Shown in pieces: positions 33,365-45,720 of a stretch of 64,000 nucleotides of DNA. Source of the DNA: Pseudisothecium myosuroides (taxonomy: Eukaryota > Streptophyta > Bryopsida > Hypnales > Lembophyllaceae). Position 1 is the first letter of the stretch; the number at the start of each line of letters is the position of its first letter. The translations under genes were made by a program, and so were the position numbers. The stretch is from NCBI GenBank assembly GCA_951799445.1, contig OX637292.1:8187296-8251295 (forward strand), in the 5' to 3' direction. The notes under the pieces are model-generated. The model was not told where the DNA came from. It saw nothing but the letters and a program-made list of their open reading frames with translations, and ran no database searches.

Positions 33365-35160
33365 TAAGAAGGTATGCAAAAATCCAAGGATGAATAGTTG
33401 CACTTTTGTCCTATGTAGATGGATTCTCTATCATTCATTGACCAAAAATTGATTGTGGTGTTGTTTATGGTTAACCCTAGGAGTACCTTGCCACCCATGA
33501 CCAAGGTAGTCACTAGAATATTCCAATTACTGGATCAATAGGTGCATTCTTTGTTTCTACAAACAATAGTGAAGTCATCCATCAAAACTAAAAGCTCCAT
33601 ACTGTCGTTACAGGGTTAATCTTGGAAGGACCATTGACCTTTGAATTCAAGCCTCATTGTGCATCACTCTATTTGCTACCATTTTGCAACTAGATATAAA
33701 TGAAAAATTTTATATTTATTTTTCAAAGATGAAGTCATATATCCATTGCAAGTCTTAAAATTTTCAATTTTTTTGGAGAAAATTTGAAATTATTGTGAAT
33801 TTTTTTTAAATACATAAAATTCTTATCAAATATTTAATATACCTAAAAAAATCTGAAATTTAACCACAAATGTACAACACTGTGTACAACTCATGGTCTA
33901 AACTAAAGTTACCATGTCACTTTGAATTTAGAAAATTAACAGACCATGCTTACAGGCTTAGAGTTCATATTATCATAAAATATTGAAATTTATGAATCTT
34001 TCAAATTATCTAATTGTTGTGGAAAGTACATTTGATAAGCGTCATTTCATTAATTAGATTCATTTTCAAAAAATATCATTCTTATGGTTAAAAGTTGCAT
34101 CAAGAAGAAATAGGAAGAAATGGTCAAAACTCAAAATATATTATAAGGGTGACATCTTCACCAAAATTCTATGTTCCAAAATATGTTCCAAAATATACAT
34201 ACTTTGACATTTTCATTTGTAAAAGAAAATAAAAACAATTTTCAACAAAACTAAAATTGGCCATTTGGAAGGATTTTTTGGTGATGAGTTTTGACCAAAA
34301 AAATTAGGTCAAAATCATCCCTACTATTTAGAAGTGCACACATGAGGAAGGCCTACTTGCACAAACATGAAGGACATAAAATATTGTTTTTTGAAATGCT
34401 GTTTAGTAAGAACATATCTGCCTACTATAGGAATATGCTATAGATATTTTAGCTACAAGTCACTAATTTAAACCACTCAACAATATAAAGAAACCTTGAA
34501 TATCAAAGTGTAACAAATTAACAAAATAGACTCTTAAATATACAATGATTTTTTTTAATTTTTTGAAAAATATGGAATACAATTACAATCAAAACATTTA
34601 AAAATAATTTTGTTGTTTTGGGTGCTGGGATCATAATCCAAAAGTTATAGCGTTCTAAATTCAGAACGCAATTAAACTGCGGGTGTTTCTTGCAATCACC
34701 TTCAATTCCCATCCTAAGTAGCAATTAGGCTATGAAATAATTATTGAGACAATTTGTCAATGGTAAAAAAATCAGCAGAGATAATGAAGGAGCACAAAGA
34801 TTATATATTTATTACAATATTTCCTTGGCATTTTGACTACATTGGATAGTGCACGTGCATGACGAATTGTGGTCTTATCTAAACAATTTGCCAAAATATG
34901 AACCCCTATTAGGTAGGACTCAGATTGCGTTCATCTTATCAATAGCTAGGGTAATGGATTGGTAACCAAATTATTATCCCTAGGAATGAGAATGAAAATT
35001 AAATTATCTATATAGGTTGTAAATTTGCATCCTATATAAAAATAAATTCCATATTATTCTACAATACAAGTGTTCTTAGTCAAAAATTGACCATTCCTTT
35101 AATATTGCCCCCCTATATGAATAGTCTTGGGTACTGGTAAGTTAAGCAAAATCTAGACTA
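33365..35160. other. Intergenic; repeat D in reverse and MITE ends
   Basis: About 33660-34100 is a reverse copy of dispersed repeat D. About 34682-34697 holds one end (GGTGTTTCTTGCAATCACC) of the GGGTGATTGC-type element, whose other end I could not place. The rest is AT-rich with no supported gene. Confidence 0.5.
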
Positions 35161-35933
35161 CAAGGGCGAAGATGCATTGCGGGAAAACATGTATTTCAAA
35201 AAGAGCGGCAATGGCTTGACAAAGCTTAATTAATGTGCACGTGCATAGCAAGCGCCAATAGCCCAGTCCAAATTTTTCTAAAGAGGGAAGTGAGAACATA
35301 ACAGAAATGCCAACCATTACTTTAGGAATTAGGTCAATTAATCTTTTGATGCCGGAATCCTTTTTTTGGATTTATGCACATTTTTTCTTTTATCTTTGAA
35401 TGAGTATGTTTCTTTTGTCTCAATTTCGTCAAATTGGTCATAAAGGAAGGTTGTTTTATTGGATATTCAAGCATTATATAGGATGAATGAGATTGTATTT
35501 GGACAATTTAATATCACCTTGAAATACTATATTTTAGCATTTAAAATATGGCCTTTGTAGAAATTAGAGGTTAAGAGTTTGTCTATTTTAGATTCCTTTG
35601 ATGCACCATACTTTTAAGGATTGAATGTAAATAAATAAGTAACAACACATAAGCGTATGAATATGGTTTAATTTATATTTTGTAATTGTAAAAGTATTAA
35701 TTGTTGGATCTTGGTGGTAGTCAAAGGAAGATTTTAAATTCTCTATAAATCAATTTTTGGACACGGTATGAATATATCATGAATTTTCAAAGTGTTGAAA
35801 ATATGTATATCTAAAATTGATCCTAGACTTTCATGAATAGAAGTTTCATGAAAGTCTATAGTTTAGATTTGAATTTGTAGGGATTGATTTTAGAAACAAG
35901 TGAGAAGCATGGATAAAGAGAGGTTCAAAAAAA

Positions 35934-36162
35934 CATTAGAAGAGATTTGAGGGGTGTAGAAGATTGCAAGTTCCCAGGCCGTTCCCAGCTTGGGAACTCT
36001 GCCACACGCGCAGTCTGACGTGGTCAAAAGAGTGCCACGTCAATTTTTCTAAATTTTATAATTAGGGTTCTGACAACAGCCCGACGTTCCTTTGTTGTAT
36101 CGAAAACAGAATGGAGAACAGGCCTGAAATGGCCTTCCAATACCACCAAATCTCTTCTAATG
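35934..36162. mobile_element. MITE, CATTAG family, copy 3 (229 bp)
   Basis: The termini are CATTAGAAGAGATTTGAGGG and, in reverse complement of the right end, CATTAGAAGAGATTTGGTGG. It interrupts the segmental copy between 'gttcaaaaaaa' and 'aataaacgagc'. The same place is uninterrupted in copies A (about 28790) and C (about 43975), so insertion followed the duplication. Internal words match copy 1 at 4998. Confidence 0.75.
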
Positions 36163-38096
36163 AATAAACGAGCATTTTCAGAATGCATTTGAGTTAGTGA
36201 TTTGCCAATGTAGAGCAATGAGAGAGGATCTAAGATGAAGGTGGATTTGTGATAGATGGACTTTTTTAAATTTCCAACTACAATAGAAATCTTGGGAATC
36301 AATACAAAACCATAAGAAATATCTACTATTGTTTTTGAGCTTCATAAAATACATCTAAAATCATCCCAACAAGCGCTAAAGATTTTTCAACAAATTCAAG
36401 TAAAATTCTAAGGTAGCTACACCTAATTGCTACCTATTTTTAGAATTGGACCTTCTTAATTTTTACTTTAAATGTACAACCTTGATTCATAAGAACAAGG
36501 ATTCTTTTGTAAGTAAAAAATTTCTTAAAAAATACAAAAAAATTTTAAGGAATATTTGGCAATACATTCTTGCATTTTTAGTAGATGAAATCACTAAATT
36601 ACTATAAAATGATATACATTTTAAAATGACTAAATGAATTATCTTTAGACTCACATTGCTTTATAAATGGAATGAAATGGAATTGTAGCAATCCCATATC
36701 AAGTGAGAAAATTTGTTTGTATTTTGAACATTGCTCAAATACAATGAAATTACAACCTTTATTTTATATTTTTGTGAAAAAAACTTAAAAGCTTCTTCTT
36801 GAAACCAACCAATTCTACTATAGTGTAAATGTAAATTAGTGTGCCTTGTGCAATTGCCACAATCAAAACAAAAGTAAAAGTAATTTTCTAATTTTCTGAT
36901 TCATAAAAACTTTGAAATTCAATAATATTCACACCGTAGGTTGAAACGCCACAAAACAAAGCTTTTGCACCCCTCTTTGCCGGGGACTTTCCAATGATAC
37001 CAAGCACACCACAAGGGGGACATACCCAGGGACATACCCGGGGACATACAATTCGGAAAATCTCAACGTAAAAAACAAACAAACAAAACAAACTCAATAT
37101 GTATTAGATAACCGATGAGCCGCACTAGCAACAAATAGGTTATCGTACATAACCGGTTGTACATTTTTCAATTACAACCTTTGATCTTCCTGATCCAAGG
37201 GTATAGAAAGTAGGTGAAAGAAAAGAAGGTTATGAGTTGCACATTGTAATGGCAATAATGACAGGTTGCCATGAGGAAGGTGCCATGTTTGCGTTGAAAA
37301 GTCAACAACCAGTTATGAATATTTATTTCTTCATCAACTACACAAAATAGTGAAATTAGGTTACCCACACTAATTTTTTGACATTTGACATTGTAGAAAT
37401 ATTTTCAGTTATTGTACAAGAATGCACTACTTTTGAATTAGGTGTTGTTGTAACTGAGACTAATGAACCTCCATGTGTACAAATGGAAATATTTTTAGAA
37501 ATATTTGTTGGCTTTGATGGCTTGTAAAGTAACTTTCTTGATGTAAGGCAACCTAATTGTTAAGGCAACCTAATTGTTAAGGCAACGTAATTTTACTATT
37601 TTGTGTACGCTAAAAGCATCTCCTGCACTCCGCCAACTTTCCCCCCTCCTTGATTCAAGATCTGTCCATGAAGAGGAGATGGCCACTTGTATCCCCAATA
37701 GTGCAACTCCATAAAACATACTTCCAACCAATCACAAGTCACATAACTCCCTAAAATAAACTCCCAACCAATCACAAGGCACACAATTTGCATTTCTTAT
37801 GACGACTTACTAATCCCGAGACTAGTGGCCCCTCTAGTAGTCCCTTTAGAAATGGCTTTTTTGGAGGGGAAGGAAGGCCGAGCCTGACAAACGCTGAAAT
37901 TAATTGCTATTCATCCAAATTCTAGTGGGGAGGGGATTTATGGAGGGCTGCAGGAGATACTCTAACACGGTAAGAAAATGAACACTTTGGTCCCTAAAGA
38001 GGCTTTTACACGGTTATACTTTAAAGCGCCCTCCTACTTTAAAGCTAATTGCTAATTGAACCTTCTGCCTCCAGTTCACAGAGAATCTTACGCCTT
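36163..38096. other. Intergenic part of segmental copy B
   Basis: AT-rich sequence, alignable in part with 28850-29680 and 44000-44770. No credible gene; several short frames lack family motifs. A ~20-bp phrase, 'aaggcaacctaattgtt', is tandemly repeated near 37545-37590. Confidence 0.5.
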
Positions 38097-38570
38097 CAAT
38101 TAGGATTTGGTTTCGAAAGCCTTCGCCATTGCTGCAGTTCTTCTCAGAAACCGAAATTCGGGTTTATTTTCGTGGGATCGCAGCAGTGCAGTATGTCCAC
38201 TGAAGCCTTGTCTTGTTTCCGACATACCAGAAATTAGGGTTTTGAATTCACAAGCCTCTGAAGATTGCAGTAGACCAGTATGTCTGTCCTCGAAAGAGAG
38301 CGTCTTGTCTGAAATTGGGGTTTGTTTTCGCGGAAATGCAACAGTCTGTAATATAAATGCTTCTCTTGTCTCCGCAATGCCAGAAATTAGGGTTTATTAG
38401 CAAGCCTTCGAGATTGCAGTAGTCTGTAATATAAATGCTTCTCTTGTCTCCGAAATTAGGGTTTTGTATTCGCAAGCCTCCGAGATTGCAGAAGTCTGCC
38501 CTCGAAAGCGCCATCGCCCGAAATTAAGTTTTGTTTTCGGACGCCTTCAAGGTTTCGCATCCCTCTCCCC
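38097..38570 (-). repeat. Telo-box-like tandem array 3' of TauD B
   Basis: Seven units, the counterpart of 29741-30230. Clear starts are at about 38235, 38315, 38388 and 38456, with mutated motifs at the outer units (TTAGGATTT, TTAAGTTTT). It ends at the stop-codon position of copy B. Confidence 0.75.
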
Positions 38571-40329
38571 TTAGAACGGTTTGTCCCCGAGAATCGTGGC
38601 GCGGTTCATGACCCTTCGGTGTGGGAGGTAATCCGCCACTCCGTAGTGCTGCGTGACCTGGTTATCCCAAAACGCAACGTCGTCCTTCTGCCACTTCCAC
38701 CGCAACGTGAACTCCGGCTTGGTCGCATGCGCGAACAGGAACCCAAGCAACGCGTCGCTCTCGGCTTTTGTCACGTCCACGATCCCATTCAGGAAGCCCT
38801 CGCTCACGAACAACGCCTTCCGTCCACTCACGGGGTGGGTGCGAATCAGGGGGTGGACCACGGGAGGATTCTTCTTCACGGCGTTTTGCCAGAGGGTTGT
38901 GGGTCGCCGCGACCGGAGCCGTATTGGTAACGCGGTGCGGAGAATGACTTGACGAAGCTGTGCTCCGCGTGGAGCCCGAGGAGAAACTCCTGCCAAATTG
39001 TTGGATTAGCGACAAGGTATGAATGTGTGTGTAAAGTATTGCGTTCCTTAGTATTGATGCCATTTGATTTAGTGAGTAAGGTACCGTGAATTCTTTCCTG
39101 AATCCTGAATTTTGACAAAATACTTCCCTTCCTGGTAGCGCAGCTAAGTGACTGACAATCAATGATGCTCTTTATATATTTTCAAATTGAACAAAATTAG
39201 CAACAATGTACGATTGTGTATGTTCTCTATTGCGTTCCTTCGTATTCGTGCCATTTGGTTTAATACAGGAGCTTAAGGTACCGGGAAATTCACAAAATCA
39301 TTATCTTACTGGCAGTACAATTAATCGGGTGGCAATGAATGATGTTCTTACGTATTTCCAAAAATACAACATGTAGTACTAGGAACAAGGTACGAGTGTA
39401 TCTGTATCTGTACTCTATTGCGTTCGTTAGTTTTCATGCCATTTGCTTTAGTACGTGAGTAAGATACTGGGAATTCTTTCCTGAATCCTGAAATTCACAA
39501 AATAAAGTTTCTTACTGGTAGTGCAGCTAAGTGACTGGCAATCGGGTATGTAATGTATTTTCAAAGTTAGCAGATTAACTACATCCTTTAGCTTTTGATT
39601 CCCATTGCGGTAGAAAACTCTAGAGTTTTGAATAAGGTTGTAGCAATTATTGCTACATCTTTCGCTCATTTTGACAAAATCATGTAGCAAAATCCTACTG
39701 TATTGGCTGCTGTTCATGCTCTCCATAAGCCAAGATTGATTTGTTTTAGCAATTCGTGCAGTACCTGCAAGGGCTTCGAGAGGGCTTCAAAGGCTGCGAT
39801 GCCGCTGGCGAATAGGGTATCCCCTCCCACGGGCGGGATGAGCTTGCCGCTGAGGATGCTGGCCATGGGCGGAGTCTCGATGAAGGTGACATCCGTGTGC
39901 CAGTGGTCGTTGTCCGGGGGGTGGCCACCGTCGGCGTCTAGGATCATGATTTCCTCCAGCTCGGGTCCGAAGTTTGGATAGAGGGGATGGACGTGTAAGT
40001 CGCCGAAGTGCTTGGCGAATTCGTGTTGTTGCTTGGGAGTGATCGGCTGGTTGCGAAAGAAGAGAACCTGAACAGAATTGCCAAGCTTTCAATTGCCGAA
40101 CTGAAGTGAGCAAGTGGTCATTTGGGCACTGGTTGTGAACTGCTGCACACGTTTTTGCCATTTCAACAGAGAGTTGCCAAGTTGTCTTACCTGGTACTGG
40201 AGCAAGGCGTCGTTGATGGCTGCTTCATGGTCTGGCTGCTTCATGGTCTGGCTGCAGTGGGTCCGCTAGTGATATGCCTTCCACTATGGCGCCGAAGGCT
40301 TTCGTGAGAGGAATGATTTGCAGTGCCAT
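38571..40329 (-). pseudogene. tauD: TauD-like dioxygenase copy B, broken by two frameshifts
   Basis: Exon equivalents are 40191-40329, 39765-40067 and 38571-38989, with splice sites kept. Exon 1 carries a 16-bp tandem duplication of 'ctgcttcatggtctgg' at about 40225-40256; this shifts the frame and brings a TGA after about 34 codons. Exon 3 has lost one G near 38901-38903 (GGGG in A, GGG here) and gained three bases just beyond; even alone the -1 shift removes the distal iron-ligand His and both C-terminal arginines. Exon 2 is intact and differs from copy A at only three positions that I count in 303. So it decayed recently. It could still be transcribed. Confidence 0.88.
39005..39570 (-). 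repeat. Tandem repeat in TauD B intron 2
   Basis: Three units like those of copy A, starting near 39013, 39207 and 39390, with small indels relative to A. Confidence 0.75.
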
Positions 40330-41394
40330 GGATGCAGAATTAACAATCGACGGAGAAGGGACTGCAATTGTTTGAAGGTAAGTTTTCTAGCTCCTGGACC
40401 TGCACGAACGTAAGATTCAACTCCAAGTTTTCTATTTCTTCTTTCGACTGGGTGCAGTACTGAGCTACCTGCAAGTGTCTTGTGCAATTCAGACAATTAG
40501 GAATTCAAACCGGGACAAGTGCTGCTCAGGAGACCCCCCCGCCCCTCCCTCTGAAATGTATACTGCTGCATAAAACATACGCTGGGTGTCCCCTGAATAG
40601 CCCTCTTACCTTTCAAATCAACTAATTGATTCGAGCTCAATGAGATCACCCTACCCTCCAAAACCAATCAAGGGATCACAGCTCATGACAAGGACTCAAC
40701 CCACCTAATCGACCAAGTATTCTCAGCTCAATAAAGGAATGAAGAGGGTGACTTGCCACTTCAGCCGTGCAGGATGAAGTCTTGCTATTTCAATTCCGAA
40801 TGATCACTTGGGAGTTTCAGGCCTTGCAACTCCTCCCCCACGTTTTGCTACCAAGTTGCACGCAGCGCGGCTCTTCTTTCTCCAAAGCAGCAGCGTCCTT
40901 TTGGAATTTTGGAACACAAGTTTCGAACTCTCTTTGTTCTTCTGCAGGCACTCCTAATTCTCACAGCAAAGACTAGACTTTTGGAATGAGACTCTGAATT
41001 GGCACTCTCAAGGACTGGACTTGTGGAATGAGAAGGGGACTTGCTCACTACAGCATAATTCTTGTTCAAAGTGTGTGCTCTATTTAACTATAAGTGGAAC
41101 CAACAAGAGCTGCTTCCAAAATGGACAGAGCTTGTGGAGAATTGGACAGAGGTGCCAGTTGGGATCTAAACTGTTGAAGATTATGGTGGAGACACGCTGC
41201 AGGTCTGAGGGCGAAAGAGACGATTGATGGAGCTTAGAATTTCAAGGAAATGATACTTATTTGGGATCTTTGGCAGGTGCATTGAATGTGGCTCTCATTC
41301 TGGCTCACGTCCGTGCATTGCCGATCTGGCCTGTTTTAACACATTCTCCAATATCACATCCTTTCTTCTCTCATCAAACACCAGATTTTACAGG
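40330..41394 (-). other. Upstream region of TauD copy B
   Basis: It aligns with 31962-33080. It contains only two units of the ~45-bp 'gaatgagactctgaattggc' repeat. No gene is seen. The alignment is interrupted by a LINE at 41395. Confidence 0.5.
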
Positions 41395-41608
41395 GTTTTT
41401 TTCTTTTTTTTTTGAAGCAAACGAAACGGGATTTCATTGCAGGGAAAAGAGTACAAAACCACCAGCCACAGCCCACAGGTGGCCTGGCGGGGACACGACA
41501 CGGAAGACACGACCAAGGACAGACCGGACGACAAGCAAGACAAACAGAAAGCCGGAGACACAGCACAATGAGAGGCCGAGGGGCCACACATGGCCGGCCG
41601 AGAGAGCC
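41395..41608 (-). mobile_element. 5'-truncated LINE, 3' end only, with target duplication
   Basis: A 9-bp duplication TTTTACAGG lies at 41386-41394 and 41609-41617. The plus strand starts with a T-rich run (poly-A tail of a minus-strand copy), then 'gggatttcattgcag' and 'agagtacaaaacc', which parallel the LINE at 8630. The matching place in copies A (about 33072) and C (about 48635) reads straight through, so it inserted into copy B after duplication. The interior is GC-rich, unlike the surroundings. Confidence 0.85.
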
Positions 41609-41808
41609 TTTTACAGGTTTTTTGGCCTCACTCGTTTAACCCTGGAGCAAGCATCTTCTTCTTACAACAGTCAATAAAATCATAATGAGGGACTTTGCCA
41701 TATTATTCATTGAAAATGTATTCAAGTAACTTCCAAAAAAATTGGATGTGAAAATGTTTTTTTTCCATCTTGCAGTCTTAGGTGAGGTCATTCAAAATCA
41801 ACATTTAA

Positions 41809-42449
41809 CCCCTAAATGCCCGAGGCACCAAATTCTGGTGTTGACAATACTTTGAAGTTAAATTAAACCTAACCAAGTTGCTATTTTTAGTAGTTTTTAT
41901 TTTTGTAAAACTCTTTTTGAAGTTTAGTTTAAGCATCAAAAATCCGATTTTGAAAATGATTGGTTATGATTTTTCTATGATTTTGTGCAAGGTACCCATT
42001 GTGATCTTGACTTTTTGTGGTGTTGAGGGCTCTTGGAAATGAGCCTCAAATACACTACATCTTGGAGAAAAATTTACATTAGAAATTCATTTAAAAAAAT
42101 TATAAAGTAGATTTTGAAAAGTCGTAAATTGATTGGGATTATGTATGTTAGGTCCTTTAAGCTTATTTTTTTTTGGTGGCCAACTTTTTAGATTTGGCAT
42201 GTGAAAAGAAGATTGAAAGACTTCAAGTCACTTTTGCAGTTTTAACACCCTCATGTTCAAACATTATAATCTTTCAATTCATAAGTGATATTGTTGTGTT
42301 TTCTTTTCCTATGTGATTTCTAACATGTAAAGTTTGAATTTGTATGGTTACAAATAAATAAAAATTGATACAATTTATCAAAATGTTGGCTTTTTGTTCA
42401 ATTTAGAGCAAATTCCTAGAAGTTCAAAAAGCCCTTGGGCATTTAGGGG
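41809..42449. mobile_element. piggyBac-like TTAA element (641 bp)
   Basis: TTAA lies at 41805-41808 and 42450-42453. The ends are CCCCTAAATGCCCGAGG and, as reverse complement, CCCCTAAATGCCCAAGG. The ends agree with the 50584/53174 family, but the interior is different. No transposase frame is visible. Confidence 0.75.
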
Positions 42450-42700
42450 TTAATGTCTACAACAACATTTCAAGGTTGAAGGCCTTCATATGAAGGGCAA
42501 TAAAATTTTAGAATAACAGCATATTCAAGTTTAATCATGTAGTGCACCATGTAGTAGTAACACTAATTTACAATCATTTTGGAATTATGCAAATTTATAA
42601 GGTGCAGTAATATGAAATTTTATATTATTATTAATTTAATTTAATTTGGTCTACACTATTTTGATACTAAATCTCAAATAGTGTGATTGTCATCCAATTT

Positions 42701-42832
42701 CACTAGTAGAAAACAGGGTCCTGAATGACTGGTCCACAATGACTGCAACAGTCATTAACTGTCCACAATGACTGCAAAGTGACTGCCGCAGTCATTGTAG
42801 ACCGGTCATTTATAGCTTGTTTTCTACTAGTG
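42701..42832. mobile_element. CACTA-type MITE (132 bp)
   Basis: The terminal repeats are CACTAGTAGAAAACA at both ends (inverted). TTT flanks both sides (42698-42700 and 42833-42835). Inner words ('gtcattaactgtccacaatgactgc' type) are themselves repeated and inverted. The homologous DNA at about 50040-50055 ('catctaattttatctac') is an empty site. Confidence 0.85.
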
Positions 42833-43459
42833 TTTTTATCCACTTTGATTGGATTTCATCCAAATATTTATAAGAATTAGATTATATTCATTTGAATTTA
42901 TTAAATTGGTGGTAGGTGTTGAACTAATTGAATGCACTTGAGTAGTAATATAAAGCAAAGAGGCATATGGTAGAGTAAGCAATCCCTTTGTGGCCACCCC
43001 CCATTTTCAACTCATAGGGTGTTGTATTTCCGTTCAAGTGGGCATGTGTAATTACTCAGTTATGATGTATTATGAGCCATTGATTTTTGGTTTATTTCTT
43101 GACCAACCTACGATTGGAATTAGACATATGATACCTATATAACAAGAATAGGTTTCAAAGAATCTAAACAAAAAAATTTCACAATAACTTTGTTCTTGGG
43201 CTGAAAAATCCAAAAAAAATTCATATCCATCTAAAGTCTATTTTCTTGTACGGGAAAAAAAATTCCTCCACCAAATCCAACCAGTAGCTATGATGAAATC
43301 CATAAGTGGTTGGAAATAGGTTGTAAGCTTCTATATGCCATGAGCTTGCAAACAAAAATTGAATAGAGCAATGGTGATAGTAGTAGGGGTACCATGCATC
43401 AATGTATAAGTTAATGTGATTAAAGGTAGATGCATTAATAGGCTATCGATATTGTTAGA

Positions 43460-45139
43460 GCAAGTCAGAGAGGAGATGGTTGTATTTCTAGTAGAGCTAT
43501 GAAAGATAAATTTGGAAGTAATAAGGAGTATTAGGTTAAGAAGATTCAAAGTCTTACATCGGTAGTGATGATAATGCTATGTGGAAGAAGAACATGTGTT
43601 TGAGGAAATGCGGTGATGGCATGACAAAGCTTGTCTATTTTGGGTCCCTTGGTAGCACCATATTTTTAAGGAATGAATATAAAAAACCAGGTAACAACCC
43701 ATAATATATGAATATGGTTTATATTTTTGATTTGTAAAAGTGTTGTTGGATCTTGGTGGTAGTCAAAGGGGGGTTTTAGATTCTTTTAGAATGTATTTTT
43801 GGACAAGGTGTAAATATACTATAAAATTTTAAAGTGTTGAAAATATATATATCCAAAATTGATTCCAATGTTTCTTATAAATAGAGGTTCGATGAACGTC
43901 TTCATTTTAGGTTTGAATTTGTAAAAGTTGGTTTTAGAAACAATTGAGAAGCTTAGACAGAAAAAGGTTTCAAAAAAAGATAAACAAACTTTTTTAGAAC
44001 TTGGATGAATGAGTGATTTTCCAATGTAAATCAACGAGAGGGGATCTAGGATGAAAGTGGATTTGTGAGAGATGAACTTTTTAAATTCTCAAGTATAGGA
44101 GAAATCTTGGAAATCAATACAAAACCATGAGAAAAATCTACTACTGTACTTGTGTTTTATAATAATTATATATCTAAAATCCTACCAACAAGGGGCTAAA
44201 GATTTTTCAACCAATACAAATAAATTCTAAGGTAGCTAATCCTAATTGCGACCTGTTTCTAGAATCGGACCTTCTTTAATTTTACCTTAAATGTACAACC
44301 TCTATTCATAAGAGCAAGGATCCTCTTGTAGTGAAAAATTTGCTAATCAATTATTAAAAAAAATTGAAGGAATATTTGGCAATACATTTTTGCTTTCTTA
44401 GTGGATGAAAGTTATTACAAAATGATACACATTTTCAAATGACTAAATGAATTGTCTTTGGATGCAAATAGCTTCATAAGTGCAATGAAATAGAATTGTA
44501 ATACTCCGATATCAAGTGACAAAATTTGTTTGTATTTAGAACTTACATTGCCAAAATACAATGAAATTACAATCTTTCCTTTACACTTTTGAGAAAAAAA
44601 TTAAGCTTCTTGTTGAAGTTGGCGAATCCTACTATCAAGCATAAGTGATTTTTTACTTTCCAAAAACATTTGCCACATTCAAAAACATTCATGACATCTT
44701 CAAGGAACACATCCAATTAGTCTATTACGATTAGAAAATCAACACTTTGGTCCACATAGGTTATTACACGGTTAAAGGCGCATACTGTCAAACTTCCCTT
44801 ACTGCATGGAAACGGTGGGGAGTTCTTTTTAGCTATATGCACATAAAGAAGTTCAAGTGCCAAAGGTCAATTAATTAAACATGTTCATGAAGTATAGTAG
44901 TTGTGTTTGATTGGTTCAATTTGGTTGTTCAACTAAGAAAATCAATGATGTCGGACATAATCAACTCCATCAATGATTTGTGTAGTAGATTTTTTGAACA
45001 TAAGGAGTATGCAAATGTAGAACTACACTTAGTTATGCAAGTAGAGAATTTGTATTATGAGAGGTTTCACTGTACTTTAAAGGCTCATACTTTAAAGCTA
45101 ATGCTAATTGAACCTTCTACACCTTCCTCACCGAGAATC
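43460..45139. other. Intergenic part of segmental copy C
   Basis: AT-rich, alignable with 28450-29680 and 35560-37990. No gene is supported; frames at 43819-44034 and 44903-45148 lack motifs and are not conserved in A or B. Confidence 0.5.
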
Positions 45140-45720
45140 TTCAATTAGGGTTTGGTTTCGAAGGCCTCCGGCATTGCTGTAGTTCGTCCCAGAAAGGCTC
45201 GTCTCGAACATGACCGAAATTAGGGCTAAATTTCGCAGCAGAGCTGTATGTCCATTGAAGCCTTGTCTTGTCTCCGACATACCAGAAATTAGGGTTTTGA
45301 ATTCACAAGCCTCTGAGATTGCAGTAGACCAGTAGTCTGTCCTAGAAAGAGAGCGCCTTGCCTGAAAATTGGGCTTTGTTTTCGCGGAAATGCAGCAGCC
45401 CGTTCTATAAACGCTTTTGTCTTCGGAAGGCCAGAAATTAGGGTTTGTATTCGCGAATATTGCAGTAGATATTGCAGTAGTCTGTATTATTAATGCTTGA
45501 CTTATCTCCCATATGCCAGAAATTAGAGCTTGTAGACGCGAGCCTCCAAGATTGCTGCACTGTGTACTATAAATGCTTCTCTTGTCTACGAAACGCCAGA
45601 AATTACGGTTTTGTATTCGCAAGCCTCCGAGATTGCGGTAGTCTGTCCTACAAAAAGCTTTTTCGCTCCGAAATTAGGGTTTGTTTTCTGACGCCTTCAA
45701 GGTCTCGCATCGCTCTCCCC
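45140..45720 (-). repeat. Telo-box-like tandem array 3' of TauD C (eight units)
   Basis: Units start near 45145, 45223, 45290, 45368, 45437, 45525, 45604 and 45676 with TTAGGGTTT-type words; the first and last are exact. There is one more unit than in A and B. The array ends at the stop codon of copy C. Confidence 0.75.

Larger units (their letters stand above)
27100..35160. repeat. Segmental tandem copy A
   Basis: This is the first of three tandem copies of a block containing a TauD-like gene; B is ~35160-43450 and C ~43450-50550. Shared landmarks: the HPAT-promoter-like block (27110-27290 and 43450-43630), 'aaatttttc(c/t)aaagagggaagtgag' (27920, 35270), 'ttttaaggaatgaatgtaaa' (28480, 35620, 43660), the telo-box array, the TauD gene and ~1 kb upstream of it. 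TauD stop codons are 8340 bp (A to B) and 7150 bp (B to C) apart. Boundaries are approximate. Confidence 0.75.
35160..43450. repeat. Segmental tandem copy B
   Basis: The second TauD-bearing block, alignable with A and C in the same order of landmarks. Additions relative to the others are a CATTAG MITE (35934-36162) and a LINE (41395-41608). The right-hand part (42470-42960) matches 49840-50165 beyond copy C and there contains a CACTA MITE that the C side lacks. Confidence 0.7.
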
